Positions 8,554-17,693 are shown, counted from the first letter of the stretch. The stretch is 64,000 nt of DNA from Nitrospira sp. CR1.2 (GCA_014055495.1 WIAG01000006.1:47209-111208); one strand, 5' to 3'. The notes: generated from the sequence alone by a model not told the origin. Numbers and translations are program-made.

Positions 8554-10041
8554 CTATAGTTTGGCCTGCCAACTGCCAGGCGCAACGAACACCAGTGGCA
8601 GCCCCTGCACGAATCCCTCGCGAAGATCATGGTTGTACCAGACCTCTAACGTGTCCGATCCGTTGGTTCCATCCGCAATCGTGCCCTGCGCTACCACTCC
8701 GCCATAAACCTTGACGTGCCCCGCATATCGCACGTCACCCGCCGCATACAACACACCCTGCAAATGGATGCCCGACAATTGCACGGGAATTCTCGCCCCA
8801 AGCGAGGGTTGGTCTTCAGGCGGTGGACTCAGCGCGGGAACGGCCCTTCCCGCTGGACCCGCCTTCCAGAACACATGGGCATTCACGATGAAAATGCCCT
8901 CCGCATAGTCCTGATCCAGCACTATCGAGCCCAAGTTATCGAGGCGAGGCGGCATTCCATCGAGCGTATCCACGAACACGAGCCCTCGATGATCTCCTGG
9001 CCCTTTTGAGGCGAATACCTCCGATGCGGGGCGTCCTAATCCCGGCTGAATCACCCCGCCCGGATACAGCAACCCGTCCCGATCGATCCCATACCATTGA
9101 CCAAACTGCATGGCCATTCGCTTTAACGCTTCATACTCCCACTGATCCACCTGAACACCGGGGATCGGTTCCTGATGAGCCTGCACATTCAATGGCACAT
9201 CCGGCCAGGCTTCGGCAGGGAGTTGGGCAAACCTCGCTTCTCCCCCGATCTTGATGTTGAGCCACCGATCGATGCGTTGCCCCATCTCGCCATAAGCCTG
9301 CCCCGTTACCGGCGCAAGGGCACTCTTCACCGGCACCTCGCTCGGCTTTGGAAACTGAGCCGGGCCACGAACGATCATCTCCCCCCAGTGGGCAAACACA
9401 ACGCCGAGGCTCGATTCACCCAACTGATGCCCTAGCGCACCGCTCTGCAAGGGAGCATGCAGGGCCGGAACGGTATAGGCTCCGAATTCCACGGACACTG
9501 TTTTCGTTACCCGAGCAGCGTGGCCGGCCCCTGCCGTCACCTCCACCGTACACAGCAACCCGGGTCGCGTCGCCCCGTACACTCGTAGTTTGAGAATCTT
9601 GGCCAACCCCTTGAGGGACTTAAACCACCCCGTTTGGGGATCGTTCAACAAGTAGTCGTGCTGAGGATTAGCCGCATCGAAGACTAGGTCTGGCTGAGTA
9701 ACGGTTCCCACGAACTGGGCACGCCCCTGCGCGTCGAAATATGAGGGATCGCCCTGTGCAGTGACGAATCGCTTCCTGAACCATGTCGTCCCGACCTCCT
9801 GCGGCACAAGCGACGGATCGTGAAACCATCCCATCGCGACATCAACAGCCGATTCCGCCGCGTGATGGGCGAGGCGCTCTTCCTGCAGAACGCTGGCCCC
9901 GACAACCTCTTGTCCAGCGAGATGCATGGAGGTCATCCCCAACAGCGTCAACAAACACACCACCATCAACACCGCCAACAAGGCGATCCCACGCTCATCC
10001 TGCTGTGTACCCACAATTCGCTGCCCATTGCTCCTGTTCAT
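8554..10041 (-). CDS. long PilX-like pilus protein
   Basis: The 495-residue protein has a prepilin-type start DERG/IALLAVLMVV at residues 16-28 and a PilX N-domain pattern without Glu5. It then has HHAAESAVDVAMGWF, typical of PilX proteins. It is more than twice as long as the PilX of the neighbouring operon. The C-terminal third contains the repetitive beta pattern GVLYAAGDVRYAGHVKVYGG and GVVAQGTIADG, suggesting a short beta-solenoid. No PilY1 gene follows in this operon, so this large PilX-like subunit may supply a tip function itself (inference). Processing by the nearby PilD-like enzyme is expected. Confidence 0.75.
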   Translation of the reverse strand: MNRSNGQRIVGTQQDERGIALLAVLMVVCLLTLLGMTSMHLAGQEVVGASVLQEERLAHHAAESAVDVAMGWFHDPSLVPQEVGTTWFRKRFVTAQGDPSYFDAQGRAQFVGTVTQPDLVFDAANPQHDYLLNDPQTGWFKSLKGLAKILKLRVYGATRPGLLCTVEVTAGAGHAARVTKTVSVEFGAYTVPALHAPLQSGALGHQLGESSLGVVFAHWGEMIVRGPAQFPKPSEVPVKSALAPVTGQAYGEMGQRIDRWLNIKIGGEARFAQLPAEAWPDVPLNVQAHQEPIPGVQVDQWEYEALKRMAMQFGQWYGIDRDGLLYPGGVIQPGLGRPASEVFASKGPGDHRGLVFVDTLDGMPPRLDNLGSIVLDQDYAEGIFIVNAHVFWKAGPAGRAVPALSPPPEDQPSLGARIPVQLSGIHLQGVLYAAGDVRYAGHVKVYGGVVAQGTIADGTNGSDTLEVWYNHDLREGFVQGLPLVFVAPGSWQAKL

Positions 10042-10062
10042 GCGTTTCTTCCTTCTTCCTGG

Positions 10063-10839
10063 TTACATCCGAATCGCGATGTCTCTCGAAAGCACCAATC
10101 CTTTCGTCCCTACCCCCATCGTCACTTCGACTCGCACTACCTCTCGCATATCTTCCGTCACCCTTCCGTCCCTGTCGAAATAGCGCAGCTGAAACTGACG
10201 TACATCGCCCAACAGCGTACTCACCCCACCATCCACCTCGCGCATCACTCGCAGCAGTCCATCTCCTTGAGGTTTCACGTAGTAGTGCACGCGATTGAGT
10301 AGAAAAACGGCGCTATGGATCTGAAACTGCTCAGTTGGCGGAGCGACGAGCGTCAACACATGCTTCCTGCCGTCCGAGGCCAGTTGATGCCAAGCACAGT
10401 GCGTCGCTGAACACAGCACAATCTGCTTTCCTCTTGGCCAATCGGTGCCATCCTCCACCATCAGGTCCTGCAGACCGGGGCTCGCACTCTGCGTCAGGGT
10501 GGTCGCAGCACTCCCTAAATTCGCGAAGAACTCCGCTTCATTCGTGTTCGCTTTGAGAAACGGCGCCTCGCCACCCAACACCCCGCCTGCAGCCAAACGT
10601 AGCTCGCTGCACAGCACATCCATCCCCAGCCGCAATTCTTGGTTGCCGATCATCGAGACCTGCTGGTGGCTCAACCGAGCACCATAAGCCGCAGCGGCCT
10701 GGATCGCAGCTGCAATCCCCACAGTGCTGATTACTAAGGCGATGAGCAGTTCAATGAGGCTGATTCCGGCCGAACCAAGACGCTGGATCGCCTTTGCTTG
10801 CACTAAGGAACTCGGCCAGTGTTTTGCCGCGTTCATCAT
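10063..10839 (-). CDS. PilW-like minor pilin (second set)
   Basis: The 258-residue protein has cleavage motif SAG/ISLIELLIALVISTVGI (residues 23-39) with Glu5 and a long helix. The PilW-like segment NQELRLGMDVLCSELRLAAG follows at about 60-80. The C-terminal domain has three cysteines. The start ATG overlaps the stop of the PilV-like gene (ATGA). It is paralogous in role to the pilW gene at 4207-5328 but clearly divergent in sequence and shorter by over 100 residues. Confidence 0.8.
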   Translation of the reverse strand: MMNAAKHWPSSLVQAKAIQRLGSAGISLIELLIALVISTVGIAAAIQAAAAYGARLSHQQVSMIGNQELRLGMDVLCSELRLAAGGVLGGEAPFLKANTNEAEFFANLGSAATTLTQSASPGLQDLMVEDGTDWPRGKQIVLCSATHCAWHQLASDGRKHVLTLVAPPTEQFQIHSAVFLLNRVHYYVKPQGDGLLRVMREVDGGVSTLLGDVRQFQLRYFDRDGRVTEDMREVVRVEVTMGVGTKGLVLSRDIAIRM

Positions 10840-11363
10840 GATAATGCGTGCAGGCCGACATAGCGCGGATTGGCCCGAACCGTGCGAACCCGCACCTCAC
10901 GTTCCTGTCCCCTCACCGTCCGGAAGATTGCTCGCGCTTCAATAGTTGCGAGACTGGCGGTGTCGGGCTGTCGGCCACGATTAAATTCCACCGTCCACAC
11001 CAACCGAATGTTTGAGCGCGTCATGCTTGCCGTAAAGATTCCATCTCCACTCGTCAGGTCCTCCTGTGTTCCGTCGTCACGCATGACCGATTCCGCCGTC
11101 CCGTCTTGATCCAAGTCATCCGTCAGTAACTGTTGCCACGGGAGGCTGCGCTTCTGCTCCACCCGAGACTCCACCAGCGCCAGTGCCGTCGTCGTCAGCG
11201 CCCCGCGCTGAAGGCCTTGCTGCGCCCACTCACACATCGCAATCGTTCCTATCACACCGATGGAGAGCACCACCAAGGCCACCATACTCTCGACCAGGGT
11301 GAATCCGCCTATTCCCTTCACCGTAACACCGTGCTTCAGGATCCTCACCATCACAGGGTTCAT
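10836..11363 (-). CDS. PilV-like minor pilin (second set)
   Basis: The 175-residue protein has prepilin motif GIGG/FTLVESMVALVVLSIGVIG (residues 17-36). It then has a short helix region and a beta domain with the unusual acidic stretch DDLDQDGTAESVMRDDG, which resembles a calcium-binding loop. The start ATG at 11363 overlaps the preceding stop (ATGA) and the stop overlaps the next start, so the whole set is translationally coupled. It is the second PilV in the window. Confidence 0.8.
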   Translation of the reverse strand: MNPVMVRILKHGVTVKGIGGFTLVESMVALVVLSIGVIGTIAMCEWAQQGLQRGALTTTALALVESRVEQKRSLPWQQLLTDDLDQDGTAESVMRDDGTQEDLTSGDGIFTASMTRSNIRLVWTVEFNRGRQPDTASLATIEARAIFRTVRGQEREVRVRTVRANPRYVGLHALS

Positions 11364-11794
11364 GACACCACCACCCGTCCCGTCAGACTTACCGTGAGCT
11401 GGTGTATCACCCGGTGCGAATCGACCAGCACCATGGTCGTGGCCGTTGCCGAGCGTCCACTCGGCTGAAAGACGATTTCGGGGCGCGTACTCATTGAGTC
11501 GACGACCGTCCCTGTTCGTCCAAACTCATAGCGACGAAGCGCGCGCTGGTCACAGTCCATGCATTCAGTCCTCAACTCGGACTGCTCCGCGTTCACCACC
11601 ACTCGAACACGCTCATGCCGCGCCATCGCCAGCTGTCTGGCCATACGCAATTCAGACGCAATTTCGGTCACCGCCGCACGTTGCCGATGTTTGGCCACCA
11701 ACGCCGCCCAGGCAGGCACGCTTAACCCCATCATCACGGCCAACACCGCGAGCACCACACACAGTTCCACCAGAGTCACTCCACGTTCATTCAT
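11360..11794 (-). CDS. GspH/FimT-like pseudopilin (second set)
   Basis: The preferred start is the ATG at 11794, with AAAGGAG ten bases upstream, giving 144 residues and a very short leader MNERG before VTLVELCVVLAVLAVMMGLS. The frame extends upstream to 11854, but that part has no prepilin character. The mature protein continues LRMARQLAMARHERVRVVV, the GspH signature, and has a CMDC motif at about residue 80. It is the first gene of the second minor-pilin operon. A pair of direct repeats lies about 210-240 bp upstream. Confidence 0.82.
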   Translation of the reverse strand: MNERGVTLVELCVVLAVLAVMMGLSVPAWAALVAKHRQRAAVTEIASELRMARQLAMARHERVRVVVNAEQSELRTECMDCDQRALRRYEFGRTGTVVDSMSTRPEIVFQPSGRSATATTMVLVDSHRVIHQLTVSLTGRVVVS

Positions 11795-12002
11795 ACCCAC
11801 TCCTTTCGTCGAGCGCGTAGAGCGATTCCAAGTTCCATGCCGTTGCCTGGCCACACGTCACGCGAAGGACGACGGTACCGCCGTCCTCGCAGAACACCAC
11901 GGGAACATGCCGGGATTTTCAGAAACGACGGACGGCTGGACGTCCACCACCACCGGAACCCACCGCAGGCAGCAGGCAGGTACAATTGTGAACTGTTCCC
12001 AA

Positions 12003-12035
12003 TCAGATACAGGCCCACATCGATTCAGATACAGG
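12003..12035. repeat. 11-bp direct repeat pair upstream of second minor-pilin operon
   Basis: TCAGATACAGG occurs at 12003-12013 and again at 12025-12035, a 22-bp period corresponding to two helical turns. This geometry is common for dimeric activator sites. The pair lies between the prepilin peptidase gene and the GspH-like gene, 209 bp upstream of the latter. Function is inferred only from arrangement. Confidence 0.45.
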
Positions 12036-12085
12036 AGATGACTTGACGAATGCCTGGGAACTGGCTCTGCAAGCCAGCTCACGGG

Positions 12086-12862
12086 TTATGATTGAGGAAT
12101 GGCGATCAGAGACCAATACCAATCGAGGAGCGGCTGATGAAACAGGAGCGCCAGGAGAGAGCCTGCGGCAAGGAAGGGGCCGAAAGGGATATACTGATCA
12201 CGACGCATGATTCCAAGAGCGATCAGCCCAACACCAACAGCGGAGCCAAGAAATGATCCGATCATAATGGCCAACAATACCGGCTTCCATCCGATAAATG
12301 CGCCGACCATGGCCATCAGTTTGATATCACCGCCTCCCATGCCCTCTTTTCCAAACACATACGGGCTCACCCACGCCAACGCCCAGAGGAGCCCTCCACC
12401 CAGGAGCATGCCAAACAACGAGTCCACCAAACCGATGGGCAGAATCACAGCGGCACAGAGCAGTCCGATGACGATGCCCGGCAACGTCACCGCATCGGGA
12501 ATCATCGTGTATGAAAGGTCGGTTCCGGTAATGACGATCAGCGCGGAGAACAAGCCTGCGTAGACATAGGCCTCCCCCGCAAATCCAAATATCCAAAACA
12601 TTGCCAGATACCCGAGGGCATTCGCGGCCTCCACCAACGGATATCGGATCGCGATAGGCACTCCGCAAGCGCGGCACCGCCCCCGCAAGGCCAGATAGCT
12701 CACGATCGGAATATTGTCGTAGATCGCAATCGGCTTCTCACAGAATGGGCAGCGAGAGGCGGGCCATGCCACGGACTCTTCACGCGGCAATCGATGGATG
12801 CACACATTGAGAAAGCTGCCGATGACGGCCCCGAACAAGAACACGATCACATATGACATCAT
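12086..12862 (-). CDS. pilD: type IV prepilin peptidase/N-methyltransferase (A24 family)
   Basis: The 258-residue integral membrane protein cleaves prepilin leaders and methylates the new N-terminus. Two zinc-binding pairs, CPFC (about residue 40) and CRAC (about 65), sit in the cytoplasmic loop after the N-terminal segment GAVIGSFLNVCIHRLPR. The catalytic aspartates are in TDLSYTMIPD (about 120) and GGGDIKLMAMVGAF (about 178), the canonical A24 signature. About seven to eight membrane segments are visible. ATGs at 12862 and 12859 follow a possible TTG at 12868; no strong ribosome site separates them. It lies upstream of the pseudopilin genes, which are its substrates. Confidence 0.93.
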   Translation of the reverse strand: MMSYVIVFLFGAVIGSFLNVCIHRLPREESVAWPASRCPFCEKPIAIYDNIPIVSYLALRGRCRACGVPIAIRYPLVEAANALGYLAMFWIFGFAGEAYVYAGLFSALIVITGTDLSYTMIPDAVTLPGIVIGLLCAAVILPIGLVDSLFGMLLGGGLLWALAWVSPYVFGKEGMGGGDIKLMAMVGAFIGWKPVLLAIMIGSFLGSAVGVGLIALGIMRRDQYIPFGPFLAAGSLLALLFHQPLLDWYWSLIAIPQS

Positions 12863-13079
12863 GAGCAAGCTCGCAGCAACCGACCTCGGACGGGTCTTCT
12901 CAGCAACAGAAAATTATACGTATTGAAACCTAATATAATAAGACCAGAAACGCCAGAGCTATCAGCCGGCGCTTTTCATTTACAAACGCCAGAGGCGCTG
13001 CGTATAATCCGGCATCGATTTGGGCACGGGAGGTCGCAGACCTCAATCTGTGAATTGCCTTTACCCGAAGTGGAGCTAG

Positions 13080-13370
13080 ATGTACATGTCGACAGCCGCC
13101 AGGACCACCAAGAGTCGAACCAAAGCCGTAGTCGCTGATCCGATTATCCTCCCTCGCAAACGACGCCCGGAAGCGCTGACCACCCGGGAGCAAGAAATTC
13201 TTGAGCTCATCTGGACCGGATTTAAGAACAAGGAAATCGCGCAGCGCCTCAAAATCAGCGTCAAAACCGTTGAGGCCCATCGGGCCAACATGATGAAGAA
13301 GATCCGGGTCTCCAATACCGCCCAACTGCTCAAGGCTGCCATTCAAGGGAAAATGTTGAAGCTCCGCTAA
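13080..13370 (+). CDS. stand-alone LuxR/GerE-type HTH regulator
   Basis: The 96-residue protein consists almost entirely of a LuxR-type helix-turn-helix (about residues 32-92): LTTREQEILELIWTGFKNKE, IAQRLKISVKTVEAHRANMM, KKIRVSNTAQLLKAAI. There is no receiver or autoinducer domain, and the first 30 residues are basic and probably disordered. The start at 13080 has GGAG four bases upstream. A second ATG at 13086 has better spacing and is an equal alternative. It is transcribed divergently from the prepilin peptidase gene, 217 bp apart, so it could act on the pilus genes; this is inference. It converges with rlmB. Confidence 0.85.
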   Translation: MYMSTAARTTKSRTKAVVADPIILPRKRRPEALTTREQEILELIWTGFKNKEIAQRLKISVKTVEAHRANMMKKIRVSNTAQLLKAAIQGKMLKLR

Positions 13371-13380
13371 CCCGGCCACC

Positions 13381-14157
13381 TTACACCGTTCCGCCCCTCC
13401 CCTCTCGACGCTGGCGCACCGCTTCATAGAGGACGATGGCTGCCGAAGCCGAAACATTCAGGGAACTGACTTTCCCCAACATGGGAATCTGTGCCGCGTC
13501 ATCACAGGCAGCACGAACACCGGGACGCACGCCCTTCCCCTCTCCCCCAAACACCAATGCAATGGGGCCTCGAAAGTCGAGCTGTGTATACGACTTCGGA
13601 GCCTCAGCATCCAACGCGTACACCCAGACGCCCGTGCTCTGAAGACGCTCAATCCATCGCGACAGGTTTGATACACGGCCTACGGGGATATGGTCGACGG
13701 CCCCGGCTGAAGCCTTGGCGACCACACTGGTCAACCCCACCGCACGACGTTCCGGAATGAATACGCCCTGGGCCCCTGAGGCGTCAGCCGTTCGGAGAAT
13801 CGCGCCTAAGTTATGCGGATCCTCAACCCCGTCCAGCAGAACCAGCAGCGGAGTGTGGCCGGCCGCCAGAGCGGAAGCGAGGATATCCTCAGGTTCCGCA
13901 TAGGGTTTCGCGGCCACCAACCCGACGACACCCTGATGGTGGCCACCTGGAACAAGGCGATCCAGTGCCGCGCGGGGCTCGACATACACTGGGACCCGCC
14001 GTTCCCTGGCCAAGCGCACGATTTCGCCGAACTGCCGATCGGTCCCCAGCACTGACAACCGTTGAAGCGGACGAGCCCCGGCGCGGAGCGCCTCGCGCAC
14101 GGCATGGAGACCGTAAATCAGCTCCGGGGAATTATCGCTTCCAGCGGCTGGTGCCAT
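13381..14157 (-). CDS. rlmB: 23S rRNA 2'-O-methyltransferase of the SpoU/TrmH family (RlmB-like)
   Basis: The 258-residue protein has an N-terminal substrate-binding domain (IYGLHAVREALRAG) and a C-terminal SpoU knotted domain. SpoU motif 1 is LDGVEDPHNLGAILRTADA (about residue 110), motif 2 is IALVFGGEGKGV (about 205) and motif 3 is IPMLGKVSSLNVSASAAI (about 230). The ATG at 14157 with GAGGA upstream is preferred over a TTG at 14172. It overlaps the cysS 3' end by 26 bp. Neighbouring cysS and rlmB genes are a widespread arrangement. The target is probably G2251 of 23S rRNA, by family analogy. Confidence 0.9.
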   Translation of the reverse strand: MAPAAGSDNSPELIYGLHAVREALRAGARPLQRLSVLGTDRQFGEIVRLARERRVPVYVEPRAALDRLVPGGHHQGVVGLVAAKPYAEPEDILASALAAGHTPLLVLLDGVEDPHNLGAILRTADASGAQGVFIPERRAVGLTSVVAKASAGAVDHIPVGRVSNLSRWIERLQSTGVWVYALDAEAPKSYTQLDFRGPIALVFGGEGKGVRPGVRAACDDAAQIPMLGKVSSLNVSASAAIVLYEAVRQRREGRGGTV

Positions 14158-15592
14158 CTGGCCGATCCTCAATCGTCACGCCCTGGGACGCCAACTCGGC
14201 TCTGAGCTGGTCGGCAAGCTTGTAATTCTTAGATTGTTTCGCGGCGAGCCGCGCAGCAATCTTCGCACCGATCTCCTCATCCGACAGGCCCGCCTTCTCG
14301 CCAGCAGATGTCCCTGAAGCGGTCCGCTTCGGCTGGCTCTTGAACTGCCAGTCGTCGGATTGCAGGAGACCCAGCACCGCACCCACTCTCCGAAACTCTT
14401 CTCTAACGAGGCGACGCGTGTCACCGGACAATCCGGCATCGAGCGCCTTATTGGTATCCCCGCGTAGCTTTTGCAGAGCAGCGACAGCGCTGGGCGTATT
14501 GAGATCGTCATCCATGGCATCGACAAAGGCCTGCCGCGCTCGCCCCATTGTCTCGCGCAACGGCAGATCGGCACTTCCCCGATCAGGAGCCGTCTCCTTG
14601 AGTCGGTCGAAAAGATCGTAGAATCCGTTGAGGGCATTCTTCGCTTCCGCCAGACTTTGATCGGAAAAGTCCAACGGACTGCGATAGTGCGTGGAGAGCA
14701 GAAAGTACCGCAACATCTCCCCCGTGACGGCATCGGGCCATTCAGACTTGTCGAAAATTTCGCGAATGGTAAAGAAATTCCCCAAGGACTTGGACATCTT
14801 CTCTTGATTGATCTGCACAAAGCCGTTGTGCACCCAATACCGCGCGAATTCTTTACCGGTCGCTCCGCACGATTGCGCGATCTCGTTCTCATGATGCGGG
14901 AAGATCAAATCCATCCCGCCGCCGTGAATGTCGAAGGTTTCGCCAAGGTGTCGCATCGCCATCGCCGAGCATTCGATATGCCAGCCTGGGCGACCGGGAC
15001 CCCACGGGCTGTCCCAAGATGGTTCACCGGGCTTGCTTCCCTTCCACAGGGCAAAATCCATGGGGTGACGTTTGCGTTCATCTACGTCCACACGCGCGCC
15101 CGCCTGTAAATCATCCATCTTGCGCTTGGAGAGGCGACCATACACCGGGTACCGATCCACTTGGAAATAGACATCCCCTTCGACACGATAGGCCATTCCC
15201 TTGGCCACCAAGATCTCTACCAGGGCGATGATGTCGGCGATGTGCGCCGTCGCCCTCGGCTCAAGGGTCGCCCGTCGAACCCCGAGCTTGTCCATATCGT
15301 CGTAGTACGCCTGGATGTACGTGGTCGTGATACGCTCGCAACTGACCCCTTGTTCATTGGCGCGCTTGATGATCTTGTCATCGACATCGGTGAAGTTCTT
15401 GGCAAACTCTACGGCCAAGCCGGAGTATTCCAGGTACCGGCGCAACACATCGAAGACCAACGCACTGCGGGCATGCCCGATATGGCAATAATCGTAGACC
15501 GTGACTCCGCACACATACATGCGGACCTTCCCTGGCACCATTGGTTCAAACAGGTCTTTGTTGCCGGTCAGCGTATTGTAGACACGTAACAT
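14132..15592 (-). CDS. cysS: cysteinyl-tRNA synthetase
   Basis: The 486-residue class I synthetase has the HIGH-type motif in YDYCHIGHARSALVFD (about residue 33) and the KMSKS motif in EKMSKSLGNFFTI (about 268). The zinc ligands of the family are visible: CGVTVYD, GWHIECSAMA and PHHENEIAQS. The C-terminal DALR-like helical region precedes a lysine/alanine-rich tail with an insert around 430-450. Full family length. It is followed by overlapping rlmB and preceded by dedA 9 bp upstream. Confidence 0.96.
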   Translation of the reverse strand: MLRVYNTLTGNKDLFEPMVPGKVRMYVCGVTVYDYCHIGHARSALVFDVLRRYLEYSGLAVEFAKNFTDVDDKIIKRANEQGVSCERITTTYIQAYYDDMDKLGVRRATLEPRATAHIADIIALVEILVAKGMAYRVEGDVYFQVDRYPVYGRLSKRKMDDLQAGARVDVDERKRHPMDFALWKGSKPGEPSWDSPWGPGRPGWHIECSAMAMRHLGETFDIHGGGMDLIFPHHENEIAQSCGATGKEFARYWVHNGFVQINQEKMSKSLGNFFTIREIFDKSEWPDAVTGEMLRYFLLSTHYRSPLDFSDQSLAEAKNALNGFYDLFDRLKETAPDRGSADLPLRETMGRARQAFVDAMDDDLNTPSAVAALQKLRGDTNKALDAGLSGDTRRLVREEFRRVGAVLGLLQSDDWQFKSQPKRTASGTSAGEKAGLSDEEIGAKIAARLAAKQSKNYKLADQLRAELASQGVTIEDRPDGTSRWKR

Positions 15593-15601
15593 GGTCCGTC
15601 A

Positions 15602-16237
15602 TTACTCCAGAGACGCACGGCGCTTCGGCCAGTGTGACCAGAGAAAGTACCCGAGGCCCACAGCAAGACACAAGCCGATCACCAGATCCGCATGATGGAA
15701 ATACTGATGCAACTGATTCCAGTGCTCCCCCATCTTCAATCCCACATACGCTAACGCATAACAAAAGGGCATCGCGCCGACAAAGGAATAGAGCACGAAC
15801 TTTGTCACGTCCATTCGCGCAATGCCCGCTGGAAGGGAGATGAATGTTCGCACCACCGGCAAGAGCCGGCCGATCAACACCGCAGCCTCGCCATGTTTAG
15901 CAAACCAACGGTCGGCCAAATCGACGTCATGCGGGGAAATGAGTACATACCGACCGTACCGCTCGACAAACGGTCGGCCACCCCATACCCCCACATAGTA
16001 GGCGACCAGCGACCCGAGCACATTCCCGATCGCGCCGGCCAGCGTCACGCCCAGCAAGGAAAATTGTCCGGTGGAGACCAGGTAGCCGGAGAAGGGCATA
16101 ATGATTTCACTCGGTAGGGGAATGCAGGCACTTTCGATCGCCATCGTCATCACGATGCCGGTGTAGCCGAACGTCGAAATCGTCGCAATGACAAATCGAC
16201 CGAGCACCTCAATTAACCATTCGATCAGGCCGCTCAT
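15602..16237 (-). CDS. DedA/SNARE-associated family inner-membrane protein
   Basis: The 211-residue protein starts at the ATG at 16237, where GGAGG lies upstream and ATGA overlaps the surE stop. The frame is open further upstream only as antisense-like coding over surE. DedA signatures are visible: AIESACIPLPSEIIMPFSGY, GNVLGSLVAYYVGVWGGR and RLLPVVRTFISLPAGIARM, with about five hydrophobic segments. DedA proteins include undecaprenyl-phosphate or phosphatidylethanolamine flippases and are needed for envelope integrity. Which lipid this member moves cannot be told. Confidence 0.9.
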   Translation of the reverse strand: MSGLIEWLIEVLGRFVIATISTFGYTGIVMTMAIESACIPLPSEIIMPFSGYLVSTGQFSLLGVTLAGAIGNVLGSLVAYYVGVWGGRPFVERYGRYVLISPHDVDLADRWFAKHGEAAVLIGRLLPVVRTFISLPAGIARMDVTKFVLYSFVGAMPFCYALAYVGLKMGEHWNQLHQYFHHADLVIGLCLAVGLGYFLWSHWPKRRASLE

Positions 16238-17037
16238 GCGTGAGACCTCCCCGGCACACGCCGCCGTCCCGGGACGGGACGCGAAAGCTCCCCCTCCCAG
16301 GCTTTGAAGTGGTCCAGCACGGCGTGGTGGGTCGTGTCGAGGCGGATGGGTGTCACGGAGACCATCCGGCGCGCCAAGGCTTCGTGATCGGCGTCTTTCT
16401 GCCGACTCCACGATTGCCGAGTTCCGGCAATCCAATAGTACTTCCGCCCCCTCGGATCAACTTTCTCCACGATGGGATTATTGAACCGCCGCCGACTGAG
16501 GCAGGTCACCTTGACGCCCTTGATTCCACGCAAGGGAACATCAGGGATATTCACGTTCAGGATGGTTTCCGGCGGCAACCCATGCGCCAATACTGCTGAT
16601 GCCACTCGAGCGGCATATCGGGCTCCGACTTCGAAGCGAAATGTGGTTTCACCCTCCTGAGAGACGGCCACAGAAGGAATACCGAGAATCGTTCCCTCCA
16701 AGGCACCCGACACCGTGCCGGAATACATGACATCATCACCGAGATTCACGCCGCGATTGATCCCCGACACGATGAGCGCTGGCTGGTCCGGCAGGACTTT
16801 CACGAGCGCAAGATTGACACAATCCACCGGGGTTCCGTTGACCATGAACACCCGGGGGGCCATTTTTGTGATGCGGAGCGGCTTGTGCAAGGTCACGGCA
16901 TGCCCGACCGCAGTCCGCTCCCGATCCGGCGCGACAATCCATACCTCTCCCAACGCACTCAGTGCGGCTGCCACTGCATGAATCCCGGAAGACGCAATCC
17001 CATCGTCGTTGGTTACAAGAATCCGTACACGCGCCAC
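16234..17037 (-). CDS. surE: 5'/3'-nucleotidase SurE
   Basis: The 267-residue protein has the SurE start ILVTNDDGIASSGI, with metal-binding Asp-Asp, and the motifs APDRERTAVGHAVT, VNGTPVDCVNLAL and VSGINRGVNLGDDVMYSGTV. The start is a GTG at 17037 with AAGGAG upstream. SurE dephosphorylates nucleoside monophosphates and is induced in stationary phase in other bacteria. The C-terminal 15 residues are basic and proline-rich beyond the usual end. It is coupled to dedA by a 4-bp overlap. Confidence 0.94.
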   Translation of the reverse strand: MARVRILVTNDDGIASSGIHAVAAALSALGEVWIVAPDRERTAVGHAVTLHKPLRITKMAPRVFMVNGTPVDCVNLALVKVLPDQPALIVSGINRGVNLGDDVMYSGTVSGALEGTILGIPSVAVSQEGETTFRFEVGARYAARVASAVLAHGLPPETILNVNIPDVPLRGIKGVKVTCLSRRRFNNPIVEKVDPRGRKYYWIAGTRQSWSRQKDADHEALARRMVSVTPIRLDTTHHAVLDHFKAWEGELSRPVPGRRRVPGRSHA

Positions 17038-17200
17038 GCCTGCTCCTTATGTATCGATCCCGTAAAGAAAAGGAAGAATCGGAACGGTCTGAGGAAGGGG
17101 AGAGACAAGAGGGGGGACCACATTCACGCAAGCGCGTACATGATCGGTCGGGATACTCAACGTGCCTCAGGACGGTGCGTGCTGAACAACATCATGCCGA

Positions 17201-17277
17201 TGGTCGGGGCGGCGGGATTTGAACCCACGACCCCTCGCACCCCAAGCGAGTGCGCTACCGGGCTGCGCTACGCCCCG
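17201..17277 (-). tRNA. tRNA-Pro (anticodon GGG)
   Basis: The minus strand gives a 77-nt cloverleaf. Acceptor CGGGGCG pairs with CGCCCCG, followed by discriminator A and an encoded CCA. The anticodon stem CTCGC/GCGAG frames the loop TTGGGGT (anticodon GGG). The T arm contains GGGTTCAAATCCC. It lies 62 bp downstream of the MerR gene and may be co-transcribed with ihfA-merR. Confidence 0.95.
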
Positions 17278-17339
17278 ACACGACCGACATCGATGTTTCC
17301 CACACGGTTGGACGCAGCTGCCCGCATCACCGGAACACT

Positions 17340-17693
17340 TCAAGCTGAATGTGAATCAATCAGCCGGATGATCGCCTGGAGATCGCCCCTGACACGTTGC
17401 GCCAGTTCTTTCCGCGAGCCGCCCTTTTTCACGGTTGCCCGTCCTCGACGGGCCCAGTACCGCTTGACGCCGGCCAACGTGTGCCCCTCATCATAGAGCA
17501 TTCGCTTAATCTCCAGCACGGTATCCACATCGCGCTGCACATACAGCCGTTGATTGCCGCGGCTTTTCTTGGGCCTCAGGAAGCTGAATTCCGACTCCCA
17601 AAACCGCAAGACATAAGCCGGCAACTTGGAAATCTTGCTGACTTCGCCGATCTTATAAAAAACCTTACTCCCCAGTCTGGGATCATTCCCCAT
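17340..17693 (-). CDS. MerR-family HTH regulator
   Basis: The 117-residue protein has an N-terminal MerR winged helix: [20 protein letters not shown] (about 13-32), then a recognition wing [18 protein letters not shown]. It ends in the short helix [16 protein letters not shown] and a basic tail, with no effector domain or cysteine-based metal site. Similar short MerR proteins are encoded next to ihfA in many proteobacteria, followed by tRNA-Pro; the same order occurs here. The target is unknown. It is spaced 41 bp after ihfA. Confidence 0.9.
   Translation of the reverse strand: MGNDPRLGSKVFYKIGEVSKISKLPAYVLRFWESEFSFLRPKKSRGNQRLYVQRDVDTVLEIKRMLYDEGHTLAGVKRYWARRGRATVKKGGSRKELAQRVRGDLQAIIRLIDSHSA

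Noticed and set aside
12061..12077. Hairpin CTGGCT/AGCCAG after the prepilin peptidase gene as a terminator
   Set aside because: The stem is only six bp and no U-tract follows on the minus strand.
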